Below, one piece after another: positions 8,915 to 18,134 of a stretch of DNA of 64,000 nt. Each line of letters opens with the position of its first letter. Position 1 is the first letter of the stretch. The position numbers and the translations under genes are program-made. The notes below the pieces were generated by a model. The model searched no databases and was not told the DNA's origin. It saw only the letters and a program-made list of their open reading frames with translations. This DNA comes from JANXZS01 sp963797255 (GTDB lineage: Bacteria > Acidobacteriota > Terriglobia > Terriglobales > Acidobacteriaceae), in assembly GCA_963797255.1 (NCBI GenBank), contig CAWCOV010000041.1, forward strand, positions 37,748 to 101,747, read 5' to 3'.

Positions 8915-10027
8915 GTGCGCAAGAACCTGTTCGTTTTGGTGTCGCTTTTCTGCTTTGTAAATTCCGCCGCGTGGGCACAGACCGCGAATCCACCCGCCGC
9001 GCCCGTAACGTCCACCGCGACCGTCCCACTCCCCGGAGGGAGTACACCGAAAGACCCCTCAGAGCTAATGAAGGCCGCTGCGGAACTGAATGGCCTGGAC
9101 AGCGCTAAGCTCGCGCCATGGCATCTCAAATCGACATTTCAACTCTACGATTTCAGCGGCGCGCCAACCGAGCAGGGGACGTACGAAGAGTTCTGGGCAG
9201 GCCCAAAACGAAACAAAATAACCTACACCACACCCACATTTACCCTAACGAAATGGGGAACCGAGGACGGTAAGCATTACTTCAAACACACAGGTGGTCC
9301 ACTTCCTCCAAAGATCGTTATCGACCTGATCCGTTCGCGGATTGTGAATCCTCTCCCTGCTGTGGAAGAAATGGCGAAGGGCGATTTCGCAAAACGGACT
9401 GAAGTCTTAGGCAGTGTAAAACTGATTTGTGTTTCGCTTAGTCACTTAATCCTTGCGGGCCCCCCGTCGATATCGCATCCAGCGATGAGCGATGGCAGCT
9501 ATTGTTTCGCTGAAGCGAAGCCCATCCTCCGGATCAGCGTCGTTCTTGGAGGAATTCAATCCTTGGCGAATACGCTGGCTCTTTTTCAGGATCGCTACGT
9601 GGCGAAATCTGTAAACGCTACCGCCTATGGCAAACGACTGCTTGACGTAAAGATTGAGTCCCTTCAAGGTCTCGCTTCGATCCCGGCTTCCGACATTGAG
9701 GTTCCCGCTGAGGTGCTGAATGCCGCGCCCGACATGATTTCGAGTATTTCGCCTTCGGAAATGCAGGGGCACCTGCGGACCAAAACGCCCCCGACTTACC
9801 CCGCCGAGGCCAAACGTATCGGAGCACAAGGGACCGTAGTTCTTGAAGGAGTCGTTGGAAAAGACGGGCGGTTGCAAGATCTAAAACCCGTCATTTCACC
9901 CCACCCCACCCTGACAGAGGCAGCGATAGTTGCGGTGAAAAAATGGAAATATGAACCTTATTTACTGAATGGCTTACCCGTTGAAGTCGATACGGAAATC
10001 AACGTCATGTTCAACCTCAGTTTTTAA
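8915..10027 (+). CDS. Exported protein with C-terminal TonB domain (copy 1)
   Basis: 370 residues starting at a GTG preceded by AAGGAAG. A signal peptide ends in AAWAQ near residue 22. The middle part (about 45-270) has no family I can name. The last 90 residues form a TonB C-terminal domain: PTYPAEAKRIGAQGTVVLEGVVGKDGRL followed by AIVAVKKWKYEPYLLNGLPVEV. In Acidobacteria such proteins are common, and they may act in the periplasm or as energy-transducer partners, but here there is no N-terminal membrane anchor. The next gene is a clear paralog with the same layout, so this is a tandem duplication. Confidence 0.8.
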   Translation: MRKNLFVLVSLFCFVNSAAWAQTANPPAAPVTSTATVPLPGGSTPKDPSELMKAAAELNGLDSAKLAPWHLKSTFQLYDFSGAPTEQGTYEEFWAGPKRNKITYTTPTFTLTKWGTEDGKHYFKHTGGPLPPKIVIDLIRSRIVNPLPAVEEMAKGDFAKRTEVLGSVKLICVSLSHLILAGPPSISHPAMSDGSYCFAEAKPILRISVVLGGIQSLANTLALFQDRYVAKSVNATAYGKRLLDVKIESLQGLASIPASDIEVPAEVLNAAPDMISSISPSEMQGHLRTKTPPTYPAEAKRIGAQGTVVLEGVVGKDGRLQDLKPVISPHPTLTEAAIVAVKKWKYEPYLLNGLPVEVDTEINVMFNLSF

Positions 10028-10043
10028 CCGGAAGGAAAGACCT

Positions 10044-11107
10044 GTGCTCAAGAACCTGCTTTTGTCCTTCTCTGCTTTGCTAATTCCATCACATGGTCGC
10101 AGACCGCGACTCCAGCTACTTCCACCGCCGCCGCAAGCGCGCCCTCGACAAACACGATGCCTACAGACCCGGCTGAGTTAATGAAACTCGCCGCCGAAGT
10201 GAATGGCCTGCACAGCGACAAACTCGCTCCGTGGCATCTAAAGCTTTCATTCCAACTTTATGACTTCAAGGGCAAGCCAACGGAGAAGGGAACCTTCGAA
10301 GAATTTTGGATCACTCCCAAAAAGTACAAGGTCATCTACACCAGCAAATCCTTCAACCAAACCGAGTGGGGAACCGAGGACGGCGGATTCTTTCTGCCAG
10401 TCGGCAGTAGTGTCCGGAGGGACCTTCAATTTCTGATTCGCTCCAGAATGTTAAATCCGTTGGAATTCGTCGAGCACGGGACGCTCACGACTCGCCACGA
10501 GATGATGGGAAATGTATATGTCAATTGCGTGTTAGTCAGTCCCGTCCCAACAAAGCGGACGGCAGTTGAGTCCCTCCCATCTGGAACCTACTGCTTCAGT
10601 CAGAACGAACCAATTCTCAGGACCGTGAGCGTTGCGGGGACCACGAGTATTTCGAACCGGATCATTCGTTATCAGAATCACTACCTGCCCAAGTCTTTGC
10701 AGGTGACTGACTACAAGAGGCCCTATCTCGATCTTCAACTCGAATCGATCGAAAGCCTCAACTCGATCGATCAACGAGACTTCATACCGCCAGCGGATGC
10801 TGAAAAAGAGCAGAACAGGCCCGTGCAGTCCGGAATAGCAGGAATAACACTCGGGCGAGTCTTATCTAGCCCCCGTCCTGATTTTCCGGTACTCGCAATG
10901 GAACACGGCGTGGAGGGAATTGTCGTCGTTCATGTAACCGTTGGGAAAGATGGCCGAGTCCTGGATCAGTATGTGACCAGTACACCAGACGCGATTCTGG
11001 TTCGCCCAGCTTTGGACGCTGTTAAAGGTTACCTGTTTTCACCGTTCGTGTTGAATGGAGAGCCGGTCGAGGTTGAAGTGTTTGTCGAAATCAACTTCCA
11101 CATCTGA
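10044..11107 (+). CDS. Exported TonB-domain protein (copy 2), signal peptide frameshifted
   Basis: Paralog of the preceding gene, sharing the central segment (LAPWHLKxxFQLYDF, TEWGTEDG) and a C-terminal TonB-like domain. The longest intact frame starts at ATG 10157 and lacks a signal peptide. Comparison with copy 1 shows that the true start is GTG 10044 (after GGAAGG), encoding MLKNL, and that one base is missing at about 10055-10075. After the shift, the frame reads LLCFANSITWSQTATP, matching LFCFVNSAAWAQTANP of copy 1. The gene is either a recent pseudogene, a cytoplasmic remnant from 10157, or affected by a sequence error. Confidence 0.65.
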
Positions 11108-11147
11108 TTCAAGCGGTCAAAGGCTGATTCTCCAGCTTTAACTAACA

Positions 11148-11936
11148 TCAACATCTGCTTGGCCACACCGGCGGGCGCTTTTCAAGAAACGCAGTCACGC
11201 CTTCCTTGAAGTCGTCCGTTGATCGCTGCCGCGCATTCCACTCAATCGCTTCTGCGATCTCGCGATCCAGCCGTTCCCGCGCATGCGTGCTAAGCAACCG
11301 CTTCACCGCCGTCATCGACTCGGGACTATTTCTCAGCAGCGACTGAGCCAGACTTTCCGCCTCCGAGATCAAATCCTGCTCCGCCACAATGCGCGTCACC
11401 AGCCCCATCTCCATCGCCTCTGGAGCCTTGATGATTCTTCCGCTCAGCAGCAAATCGCGCGTCCGTTTCTCGCCTACCTGTCGCAGCAGAAACGACGCCA
11501 CGATCGCTGGGATGAATCCAATCCGTACTTCGGTGTATCCAAACTTCGCCTCGGGCACGGCCAGCGTGAAATCGCACACCGTCGCCAGTCCCATGCCACC
11601 GGCGATGGCCGCGCCATTCACCGCTGCAATCGTTGGCTTTGGAAAGTCGTAAAGCGTCCGCAGCACCGTCGCGATGCCCTCGCTATCCTTGCGATGTTCT
11701 TCGGGAGTTTTCGCCGTCATCGACTGAAGATGATCGAGATCAAGTCCGGCACAGAAGGCCGACCCCGATCCCGTCAAAATCACCACACCGCTCTTGGATT
11801 CGGCCGCAGCATCCAGTGCCTGCGTCAGTTCGAGAATGAGCTGCGAGTTGAGCGCATTGCGTTTCTCCGGCCGGTTGAGCGTAATCGTTTCGATCCCATT
11901 TTCCAGCCGAATATTGATCGTGTGATACCGCATCAT
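11148..11936 (-). CDS. Enoyl-CoA hydratase/isomerase family protein, possible methylglutaconyl-CoA hydratase
   Basis: 262-residue crotonase-fold protein. The oxyanion-hole strands are seen in GSAFCAGLDLDHL (about residues 58-70) and AAVNGAAIAGGMGLATVCDF (about 103-122), and GYTEVRIGFIPA carries the Glu expected for a hydratase. Located directly downstream of HMG-CoA lyase on the same strand, with the acyl-CoA carboxylase beta subunit a few genes further upstream. This context suggests hydration of 3-methylglutaconyl-CoA to HMG-CoA in leucine or isovalerate breakdown. The family is certain; the specific substrate is an inference from neighbours. Confidence 0.82.
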   Translation of the reverse strand: MMRYHTINIRLENGIETITLNRPEKRNALNSQLILELTQALDAAAESKSGVVILTGSGSAFCAGLDLDHLQSMTAKTPEEHRKDSEGIATVLRTLYDFPKPTIAAVNGAAIAGGMGLATVCDFTLAVPEAKFGYTEVRIGFIPAIVASFLLRQVGEKRTRDLLLSGRIIKAPEAMEMGLVTRIVAEQDLISEAESLAQSLLRNSPESMTAVKRLLSTHARERLDREIAEAIEWNARQRSTDDFKEGVTAFLEKRPPVWPSRC

Positions 11937-11995
11937 GAATCTCCCGGCCCGTCACTGGGCAATCAACGACTGACTCTCTCGCTGGAATTATGAGC

Positions 11996-12886
11996 TCATT
12001 GCTTGGCTAATCCGAATTGCGATTCCATCGCCCGTGCTGCCGCCACCAGCGCGTCCAGCGGTTGAAGCTCCGGCAAAACGGCGCCGAGCCGCTTCAATTC
12101 TGCTAGTGCGATCTCCGTTGCAAGATTTCCAACCAGTGCATCCTGCGCGAAAGGGCATCCGCCAAGTCCGCCAATTGCCATGTCCATCCGGCGACAGCCC
12201 GCGCGGTACGCTGCCGCTACTTTCGATGCGACCTCATCCGGACGAGCATGCAGATGAACCCCAATTTCCAGATCTCCGAAACTCTGTAGCACCTCACCCA
12301 CCAGGTCCTCGATCTGGGCAGCACTCGCCATTCCCACCGTGTCCGCCAGCGAAATTTCTGTGATGCCCATGTCGGCCAGCAAATCGCAGGCCGCAATCAC
12401 TTCTTCCGCATTCCACTCGTCTCCGTATGGATTGCCGAACGCCATGGAGACATACGCCACCAGCCCCAGTCCAGCCTGGAAAGCTCTCTGCCCGACGGCC
12501 TCCAGTTTGTCCAGAGACTCTTCCGGCGTCTGATTCTGATTGCGCTGAAGAAATGTAGGCGAGACGGAGTAGGGGAAGCCCAGCGTCTGCACGCGTCCCG
12601 TCTCAATCGCCCGGTCGGCGCCCTTCTCGTTCACCACAATGCCGATGATTTCCACCTCATCCGGCGCGTCAAGATATTCCAGAACCTGCTCTGAGTCCGC
12701 CATCTGCGGAACGGCCGTGGGCGATACGAACGACACGGCATCAATGTGCTGAAATCCTGCGCCAACCAGCATTCGCAAGTACTCAGCTTTGGCCTCTGCC
12801 GGGATCGCTTTGGCCAGTCCCTGCCAGGCGTCCCGGGGACATTCGATGATCTTTACCTGCCGGTTAATAAGGATTTCGTGGTTCAA
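11996..12886 (-). CDS. Hydroxymethylglutaryl-CoA lyase
   Basis: TIM-barrel lyase of about 296 residues that splits HMG-CoA into acetoacetate and acetyl-CoA. ECPRDAWQG near the N-terminus replaces the classical RDGLQ motif but keeps the catalytic Arg-Asp. DAVSFVSPTAVPQMAD, SLADTVGMA and VHLHARPDE (metal-binding His) follow. The C-terminal signature loop GGLGGCPFAQDALVGN holds the catalytic Cys. The start is unclear: TTG at 12886 and TTG at 12913 lie in two copies of a 27-base tandem repeat. 12886 gives the shorter N-terminus expected for the family. It probably works with the adjacent crotonase and the carboxylase at 15-16.7 kb. Confidence 0.9.
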   Translation of the reverse strand: MNHEILINRQVKIIECPRDAWQGLAKAIPAEAKAEYLRMLVGAGFQHIDAVSFVSPTAVPQMADSEQVLEYLDAPDEVEIIGIVVNEKGADRAIETGRVQTLGFPYSVSPTFLQRNQNQTPEESLDKLEAVGQRAFQAGLGLVAYVSMAFGNPYGDEWNAEEVIAACDLLADMGITEISLADTVGMASAAQIEDLVGEVLQSFGDLEIGVHLHARPDEVASKVAAAYRAGCRRMDMAIGGLGGCPFAQDALVGNLATEIALAELKRLGAVLPELQPLDALVAAARAMESQFGLAKQ

Positions 12887-12931
12887 TTCCTGAACTCTAG
12901 TTTCGCGATTCAATTCCTGAACTCCAGCCGG
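12878..12931 (-). repeat. 27-base imperfect tandem duplication at a gene junction
   Basis: On the minus strand the segment GAGTTCAGGAATTGAA followed by two variable bases and CGAAA occurs twice, exactly 27 bases (nine codons) apart. Its first copy holds the TGA stop of the upstream membrane-protein gene, and each copy holds a TTG that could start HMG-CoA lyase. Collapsing the repeat would give a direct stop/start overlap (TTGA). The edges are approximate because the copies have diverged at a few positions. Confidence 0.75.
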
Positions 12932-13713
12932 TCTACGGTGACCTCTCGTTTCTCTTCAGAAACAGCGACCAGGTAATACTCATCATGACTGGAGTGGCCG
13001 TCTCCGCGCCAGTCGGAAAACAGCAGCCTCAAACCCACCACCGTTTCTTCGCAGGGCATTCGCTCGTAGCGCTCGGTGAAGCTGCGGCCACGGAACGCAA
13101 GTGCGATCAACTCTTCCGTCACAGAGAAAGAACGCAGTTCATTTGGCGGGATCACGAATCCCACCACCGGCCGTGTAATCGAGATGGACTCTTCATCGCG
13201 AATCCACATTTTGTAATCTGAGATGCGCATGGATCGCTCGCCATCGTTCCACACATCCACACCGTAGAAAGGCCAGTTCATCGAGTCGTAGTAAAAACTG
13301 CCGTGGGCCGATTCCTTGCGATACCGCGAAGCCATATCTTTGCGGTACGTCACAGTTTTCTCGCGGATTTTCGCCGCCGGATCGAGCGCCTGTTTCACAA
13401 CCCAGAATCGCGGCTTTACCGTCATGCGCATCTGCCACTGTTCGCGTTGCAACTGGATCGCCGCTTCCGCCGCCGCAAGCGACCGCCTGGTCACGTGCAA
13501 ATAAACCAGCGTGACCGTTGCCGTAACAATCGACGCAAAGAAAGTCAGCAGGCTTCCGAAGGCTTCCGCGTGAACGTCGCCATAACGGTGCCACTCGTAG
13601 AAGAAGATTGCCGAAAGGACCAGGAAAAACAGCACCAGGGCCGCAAGCCACATCAGAAAGCGCAGCCGCATCTCCGTCAATATCACTCGTTTCAGCAACC
13701 GGTTTCCGGACAT
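12910..13713 (-). CDS. Two-helix membrane protein, function unknown
   Basis: 267 residues. Two membrane helices lie near the N-terminus (about 20-42 and 53-72), followed by a long soluble part that begins with a short coiled-coil-like helix (RRSLAAAEAAIQLQREQW) and continues as a beta-rich domain (MNWPFYGVDVWNDGERSM, VVGFVIPPNELRSF). I recognise no catalytic motif. ATG at 13713. The gene stops inside the tandem repeat at the start of HMG-CoA lyase, so the two are likely cotranscribed. Confidence 0.75.
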   Translation of the reverse strand: MSGNRLLKRVILTEMRLRFLMWLAALVLFFLVLSAIFFYEWHRYGDVHAEAFGSLLTFFASIVTATVTLVYLHVTRRSLAAAEAAIQLQREQWQMRMTVKPRFWVVKQALDPAAKIREKTVTYRKDMASRYRKESAHGSFYYDSMNWPFYGVDVWNDGERSMRISDYKMWIRDEESISITRPVVGFVIPPNELRSFSVTEELIALAFRGRSFTERYERMPCEETVVGLRLLFSDWRGDGHSSHDEYYLVAVSEEKREVTVDRLEFRN

Positions 13714-13843
13714 TCGTGGCCTTCCCCCGCGCCCATCCCAATTCGTGAGAAGAACTCAGCGCGCCAGCGCCTACACGAATTCGCGCAACGGAAAACGATA
13801 CACCGTTGGTACGAAATAAAAACAAGGCTTTCGCTGTTCTTTT

Positions 13844-14221
13844 CTACCGCGACGCGCTATTCAGGAGCCACAGACCACCCACCCCTGCAAGGTGGAGCGC
13901 GGCAACAATGGCAATCGCTATGCCCATGCGTTTCCAGCGGGCGAGCAGCACCACCAGCAAGCCGTAAAGCGGGAACTGCAGCCACATCATCGCCTGCGAA
14001 ACCGCATCGGCCACTGACTCGCGCAAGCCGAAGGCGTGCTCGGCAGGGATAAGCGCAAAGGGGTAGAGCATCCGCAGAGCAGAGGGGCCGGTAAGCGCCA
14101 GTATTCCCGCGGCACGAACCGTAAAAGGAGTCACTACGATACCCAATGCCACCGGCCACCAGGCCAACCAATTCACTGACTTCTTCTTCTTGCGGGGCTT
14201 TCTCTTTGTTGCCGGACTCAT
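13844..14221 (-). CDS. Small membrane protein with basic N-terminus, function unknown
   Basis: 125 residues. A strongly basic start (KRKPRKKKK) is followed by three or four hydrophobic segments: LAWWPVALGIVVTPF, a middle segment around ALRMLYPFALIPA, LQFPLYGLLVVLLA and GIAIAIVAALHLAGVGGLWLL. The positive N-terminus should stay in the cytoplasm. No family recognised. It lies upstream of the two-helix membrane protein gene on the same strand, separated by 130 bases. Confidence 0.6.
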   Translation of the reverse strand: MSPATKRKPRKKKKSVNWLAWWPVALGIVVTPFTVRAAGILALTGPSALRMLYPFALIPAEHAFGLRESVADAVSQAMMWLQFPLYGLLVVLLARWKRMGIAIAIVAALHLAGVGGLWLLNSASR

Positions 14222-14387
14222 GCCTCAAGAATATGCGCTCACCCAAATTCGGAAGATAGCAAAGCAGTTTCCTGTCTGCGGATTGGGTGTTCCAATCGCA
14301 TTTGCGTTTCTCCTCTTATAGGCCGTACATTCGAGGCTATCTTCCCGGGCCACCGAACAATAGCGTTTCAAGCAACGAGGCAAGACG

Positions 14388-14918
14388 ATGGCCGACGAAA
14401 CCCCACCAAAGAAAACCCTGAAGCAGAAGGCAGAACACGAAGGCAAAGAACTCCTGATTCTGACCTTGTACCTCGGCTCTTTCTTCTGTGCCCTTGTCAC
14501 CTACAAGTCGCTTTTGCTGAAAGGATACGAGAGCGTCTCTCTCGATTATGGCTTTGCTCTCCTCAACGCCTTGATCATTGCAAAGGTCATCCTCATAGGA
14601 GACTTCATCAAGGTCGTCCATAAATATGAAGCCAAGGCGCTCGTCCTATCGGTTTTCTACAAGGCACTTGTTTATGGACTATTCGTATTCGCTTTCCACC
14701 TGATCGAGGAGGTCATCAAAAATCTCATTCATCACGGCGAACTCGGCAAAGCTTTCCGCGAAGTCAAGCTTGATCAAGCGGCAATTCGCTGCCTCATCAT
14801 CTTCTGCACATTCATTTCACTTTTCGGATTCAGGGAACTCCGCCGCGTGATGGGCGAGGAAGAATTCCAGGCACTGGTTTTCCGCTCGGGCGCATCCGCA
14901 AAATCCGCTAAGCCGTAG
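14388..14918 (+). CDS. Four-helix membrane protein, function unknown
   Basis: 176 residues with a charged N-terminus (KKTLKQKAEHEGKE) and four membrane helices at roughly 22-42, 53-72, 85-108 and 130-148. The last loop and tail are charged (FRELRRVMGEEEFQALVF). ATG at 14388 follows the sequence AACGAGGCAAGACG. It faces the opposite way to its neighbours, so it is a single-gene transcript. I do not recognise the family. Confidence 0.7.
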   Translation: MADETPPKKTLKQKAEHEGKELLILTLYLGSFFCALVTYKSLLLKGYESVSLDYGFALLNALIIAKVILIGDFIKVVHKYEAKALVLSVFYKALVYGLFVFAFHLIEEVIKNLIHHGELGKAFREVKLDQAAIRCLIIFCTFISLFGFRELRRVMGEEEFQALVFRSGASAKSAKP

Positions 14919-14949
14919 GCTCAATCACGAAAGCCGACTGGCGGTAACT

Positions 14950-16686
14950 TTACGTCTGGATCACCCCGACATTAAACTTCGCCACCTCCGGATTCAGCGA
15001 AGCCGCTTCAAGCGCCACCATCAGCGCATCGCGAGTCTTTGCTGGGTCGATGATCGCATCGACCCAGAGCCGGGCGGCGGCGTAGCGGCAATCGGTCTGT
15101 TCATCGTAGGTGGCCTTGATTGTGTCGAAGACTTCCTTCTTCTCTTCCTCCGTCAAATGCTTGCCGCCGCGTTCCAGCTGCTTGATTTTTATCTCTACCA
15201 ACGTGGATGCAGCCGAGGCTCCGCTCATCACCGCATAGCGCGCGGTCGGCCACGCAAACAGGAAGCGCGGATCGTACGCCTTCCCGCACATCGCGTAATT
15301 GCCAGCGCCGAAGGATCCCCCAACGATCACCGTGATCTTCGGCACTGTCGAATTCGCCACCGCCGTCACCATCTTTGCACCGGCGCGGATGATCCCGCTC
15401 CACTCGGCATCGCGCCCCACCATAAAGCCGTTTACATCGTGGATAAAAATCAGCGGTATCAAGTTTTGGTTGCAGTCCATGATGAAGCGGGCAGCCTTCT
15501 CCGCGCTCTCCGCGTAAATTACGCCACCAAATTCCGTTCTTTTTTCGCCGGTATGCGAGATCTGTGGCTGGTGAACTTTCTGGTTCGCCACAATGCCCAC
15601 CGCATACCCGCCGGTCCGCGCATATCCACACAAAACCGTGCGCCCATAGTCCGGCTTGTACTCGTCAAACTCCGAACGATCCACCACCCGCGCAATCACT
15701 TCGCGCATGTCATAGGCATTCTGTTTTGCCGGATCAGCGTCGAGCAGCGCATACAGCCCATCGGCTGAATACTTCGGCTCATCCCGCTTGGCGTCGAACG
15801 GCGTGTGATCGAAAGGCGCCCGTCCGCGATTCCCCAGCCTTCCCACAAGCGACCGCAATCGCGCCAGGCAAAGATGGTCGTTCGGCTCCTTGAAGTCCAC
15901 TGTCCCGGAAATCTCCGCGTGCATCGTCGCGCCGCCCAGTTCTTCCGCCGTATTTTTTTGCCCGATAGCCGCCTGCACCAGCGCCGGACCAGCCAGGAAC
16001 AGCCCGCTGCCTTCGGTCATCAGTACGTGGTCGGTCATCACCGGCAAATAGGCACCCCCTGCCACGCACATACCCATAATCGCCGTGATTTGGGGAATCC
16101 CCATGGCGCTCATCACCGCGTTATTGCGGAATATCCGCCCAAAGTCGTCCTGATCCGGAAAAACATCCTCCTGCAGCGGAAGAAATATGCCAGAAGAATC
16201 CACCAGGTAGAGGATCGGAATGTGGTTTTCCATGGCGATCGTCTGCGCCCGGATCACCTTCTTCGCGGTCATGGGGAAGAAGGCCCCAGCCTTCACCGTC
16301 GCGTCGTTGGCAATAACCATCACCAGCCTTCCGGCGACGCGTCCCAGCCCCGTTACAACACCGGCAGAAGCCGCTCCGCCCCACTCCTCATACATGCCAA
16401 AGGCGGCAAACAGACCCAGCTCCAGAAACTCCGTGCCGGGGTCCAGTAGGATCTCCAGCCGCTCCCGTGCCGTCAGCCGATTCTTGGCGTGCTGGCTGGC
16501 GATAGCCTTCTCGCCGCCTCCCTCGCGAATCGTCGCCTCCTGCTGGCGAATCGCGCCCAGCAGTGCCAACATTCCTGCAGCGTTCCCACGGGCTCGCGCC
16601 GAAGACGTGTCCAATTTGGAAGGAAGAGTGTTATTTAGCTTTGCAGGGCCGGAGACCGGGGATTCCGGGTGTGTCTTTTCGTTCAT
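14950..16686 (-). CDS. Acyl-CoA carboxylase carboxyltransferase (beta) subunit, probable methylcrotonyl-CoA carboxylase
   Basis: 578 residues with the two crotonase-like carboxyltransferase halves. The N-terminal half has HAKNRLTARERLEILLDPGTEF and MTAKKVIRAQTIA; the C-terminal half has GGSFGAGNYAMCGKAYDPR, followed by FAWPTARYAVM. The length and the WVDAIIDPAKTRDAL tail are like the non-biotinylated subunit of 3-methylcrotonyl-CoA or geranyl-CoA carboxylases more than propionyl-CoA carboxylase. The biotin-carboxylase partner is not in the window. With HMG-CoA lyase and the crotonase nearby, a leucine/isovalerate route is the best inference. Confidence 0.85.
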   Translation of the reverse strand: MNEKTHPESPVSGPAKLNNTLPSKLDTSSARARGNAAGMLALLGAIRQQEATIREGGGEKAIASQHAKNRLTARERLEILLDPGTEFLELGLFAAFGMYEEWGGAASAGVVTGLGRVAGRLVMVIANDATVKAGAFFPMTAKKVIRAQTIAMENHIPILYLVDSSGIFLPLQEDVFPDQDDFGRIFRNNAVMSAMGIPQITAIMGMCVAGGAYLPVMTDHVLMTEGSGLFLAGPALVQAAIGQKNTAEELGGATMHAEISGTVDFKEPNDHLCLARLRSLVGRLGNRGRAPFDHTPFDAKRDEPKYSADGLYALLDADPAKQNAYDMREVIARVVDRSEFDEYKPDYGRTVLCGYARTGGYAVGIVANQKVHQPQISHTGEKRTEFGGVIYAESAEKAARFIMDCNQNLIPLIFIHDVNGFMVGRDAEWSGIIRAGAKMVTAVANSTVPKITVIVGGSFGAGNYAMCGKAYDPRFLFAWPTARYAVMSGASAASTLVEIKIKQLERGGKHLTEEEKKEVFDTIKATYDEQTDCRYAAARLWVDAIIDPAKTRDALMVALEAASLNPEVAKFNVGVIQT

Positions 16687-17156
16687 AGGGAAAGAGCCTC
16701 AAAACCCGTCAGCATAGCATCCTCGCGGAATGATTGCTTTCCGCCACAGAGAATCGGCTCCGTATCGAACCCTGGGCTCAGTCCGGAAGATTTCCACAGC
16801 CCCAAATTCCGCCCCGAACATGGCACCCAAAGAGCCTTAGGCTACGTCCAATCGTCCGGGGTGATAGCTATTTAGCTACCCCCAAAACAAATTCCTCCCT
16901 CTCACTGGCACATTTCAGTGAGGAGGTCTAGGATTCCGGAGGCGTTTGAACCCAAGGAGAGCTGGATGAATCCGGCCGGGCAATGAGAAAAGTTTCAAAG
17001 ATCGCAACACGTAAATCCGGAATCTGCCTTTTCCGGTCAACGTAAATACACCTGACACGCCGGTGGCATAACACCGACAGGTCATTGCGTGCCTTCTCTG
17101 AACCGCTCTATTGTCACTCCTCGGCGTTCCATATCGCAGGGTCGCGGAGGTTGTAC
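16687..17156. other. 470-base intergenic stretch without a recognised gene
   Basis: Separates the carboxylase gene (transcribed leftward) from a small rightward gene, so both promoters should lie here. A short hairpin CTCACTG/CAGTGAG occurs near 16898-16922. I see no convincing coding frame, RNA gene or terminator. Confidence 0.4.
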
Positions 17157-17390
17157 GTGCAAATCGGGGAAGTAAGAAACTTGCAGAATAAGACAGTCGT
17201 ACTGCAGTTGACAGATGGAGAAATGGCCATCGTGAAGGTCAACTCAGTGGACGTACAGTACGAAGACATCATGGTGGACGTGCTCGAAACGAATATGCCG
17301 GGAGCATACCCGCAGTTCCGGCAGGACAGTTGTTTCACTATTCGGGCCGCCGATATTCTTTCTGCCAGCGAAATTCTGCGCGTGGTTTAA
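17157..17390 (+). CDS. Small hypothetical protein, beta-rich
   Basis: 77 residues starting at GTG 17157, six bases after a strong GGAGG (17146-17150). Predicted mostly beta strands (TVVLQLTDGEMAIVKVNSVDVQYEDIMVDV is the core). It carries one Cys in QDSCFTIRAADILSA. The size and pattern resemble small barrel domains found in acidobacterial genomes, but I cannot name a family. The longer frame from 17085 would ignore the clear ribosome binding site. Confidence 0.65.
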   Translation: MQIGEVRNLQNKTVVLQLTDGEMAIVKVNSVDVQYEDIMVDVLETNMPGAYPQFRQDSCFTIRAADILSASEILRVV

Positions 17391-17501
17391 CGGCTCTTTA
17401 CCCGCCGTTCTCTACGCCGTTCGCGAATTTTGATGCCTCGACAGCACGGAAGGCGGAGCTACACCCATTTTCAAAGCGGATGAACTTGTCCCGCCGGGAA
17501 A

Positions 17502-18134
17502 TCAGGATTTCCCGGCCACCTCCTGGCCATTTCCCTTGAGACCTAGCTCCGCAGAGTTTTTCTGCATTGCCCTCAGACAAAATCCAATGTGCTCGTCGAG
17601 CGGGACGCCCAGCTCGGCTGCTCCCAGCACAATGTCGTCGCGGTTCACACCTCGCGCGAATGCCTTGTCCTTCATTTTCTTGCGCACACCAGGCACTTCC
17701 ACGTCGTGGATTGACTTCGAGGGCTTGACGAGCGTGCAGGCCGTAAGCAGGCCTGCTAACTCGTCACAGGCGAAGAGCGTTTTCGCGAGATGAGTGTCCC
17801 GCGGGACCCCGGAATAATCGGCATGGCCCAGGATCGCTGTGCGAATCTCTTCCGGCCAGCCCTGCTCCGCGAGAATGCGATTGCCGACGAACGGGTGCTC
17901 TTCCTTTGACGGGTACTTCTCGTAATCGAAGTCATGCAGCAACGCTGTCATGGAGTAGGTCTCAATACACATGGCGGCCTCGTCGCCCACCATGCCGTTC
18001 TCGTCCACCACCCTCTCGCCGTAGGCGCGAACACAAGCCTCCACAGCGAGCGCGTGTTTCAGCAGGCTCTCGCTCTGCGTATATTCCTTCAGCAATTCCC
18101 AGGCAAGCTGTCGTGTATAGATTCCCGTTCCCAT
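17502..18134 (-). CDS. HD-domain phosphohydrolase
   Basis: 210 residues forming one HD domain. The candidate metal ligands are His at about 27 (LLKHALAVE), the HD pair at 67-68 in ALLHDFDYEKYP, and His at 104 in LGHADYSG; EEHPFVGNRIL fits the helix after the HD pair. Such stand-alone HD proteins hydrolyse phosphate esters, often nucleotides, in the cytoplasm; the substrate here is unknown. ATG at 18134 follows a GGAGAGA sequence on the coding strand. It is divergent from the XRE regulator gene. Confidence 0.85.
   Translation of the reverse strand: MGTGIYTRQLAWELLKEYTQSESLLKHALAVEACVRAYGERVVDENGMVGDEAAMCIETYSMTALLHDFDYEKYPSKEEHPFVGNRILAEQGWPEEIRTAILGHADYSGVPRDTHLAKTLFACDELAGLLTACTLVKPSKSIHDVEVPGVRKKMKDKAFARGVNRDDIVLGAAELGVPLDEHIGFCLRAMQKNSAELGLKGNGQEVAGKS

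Noticed and set aside
8256..9047. 263-codon antisense frame across the GH130-like gene
   Set aside because: No motif and it overlaps two convincing genes.
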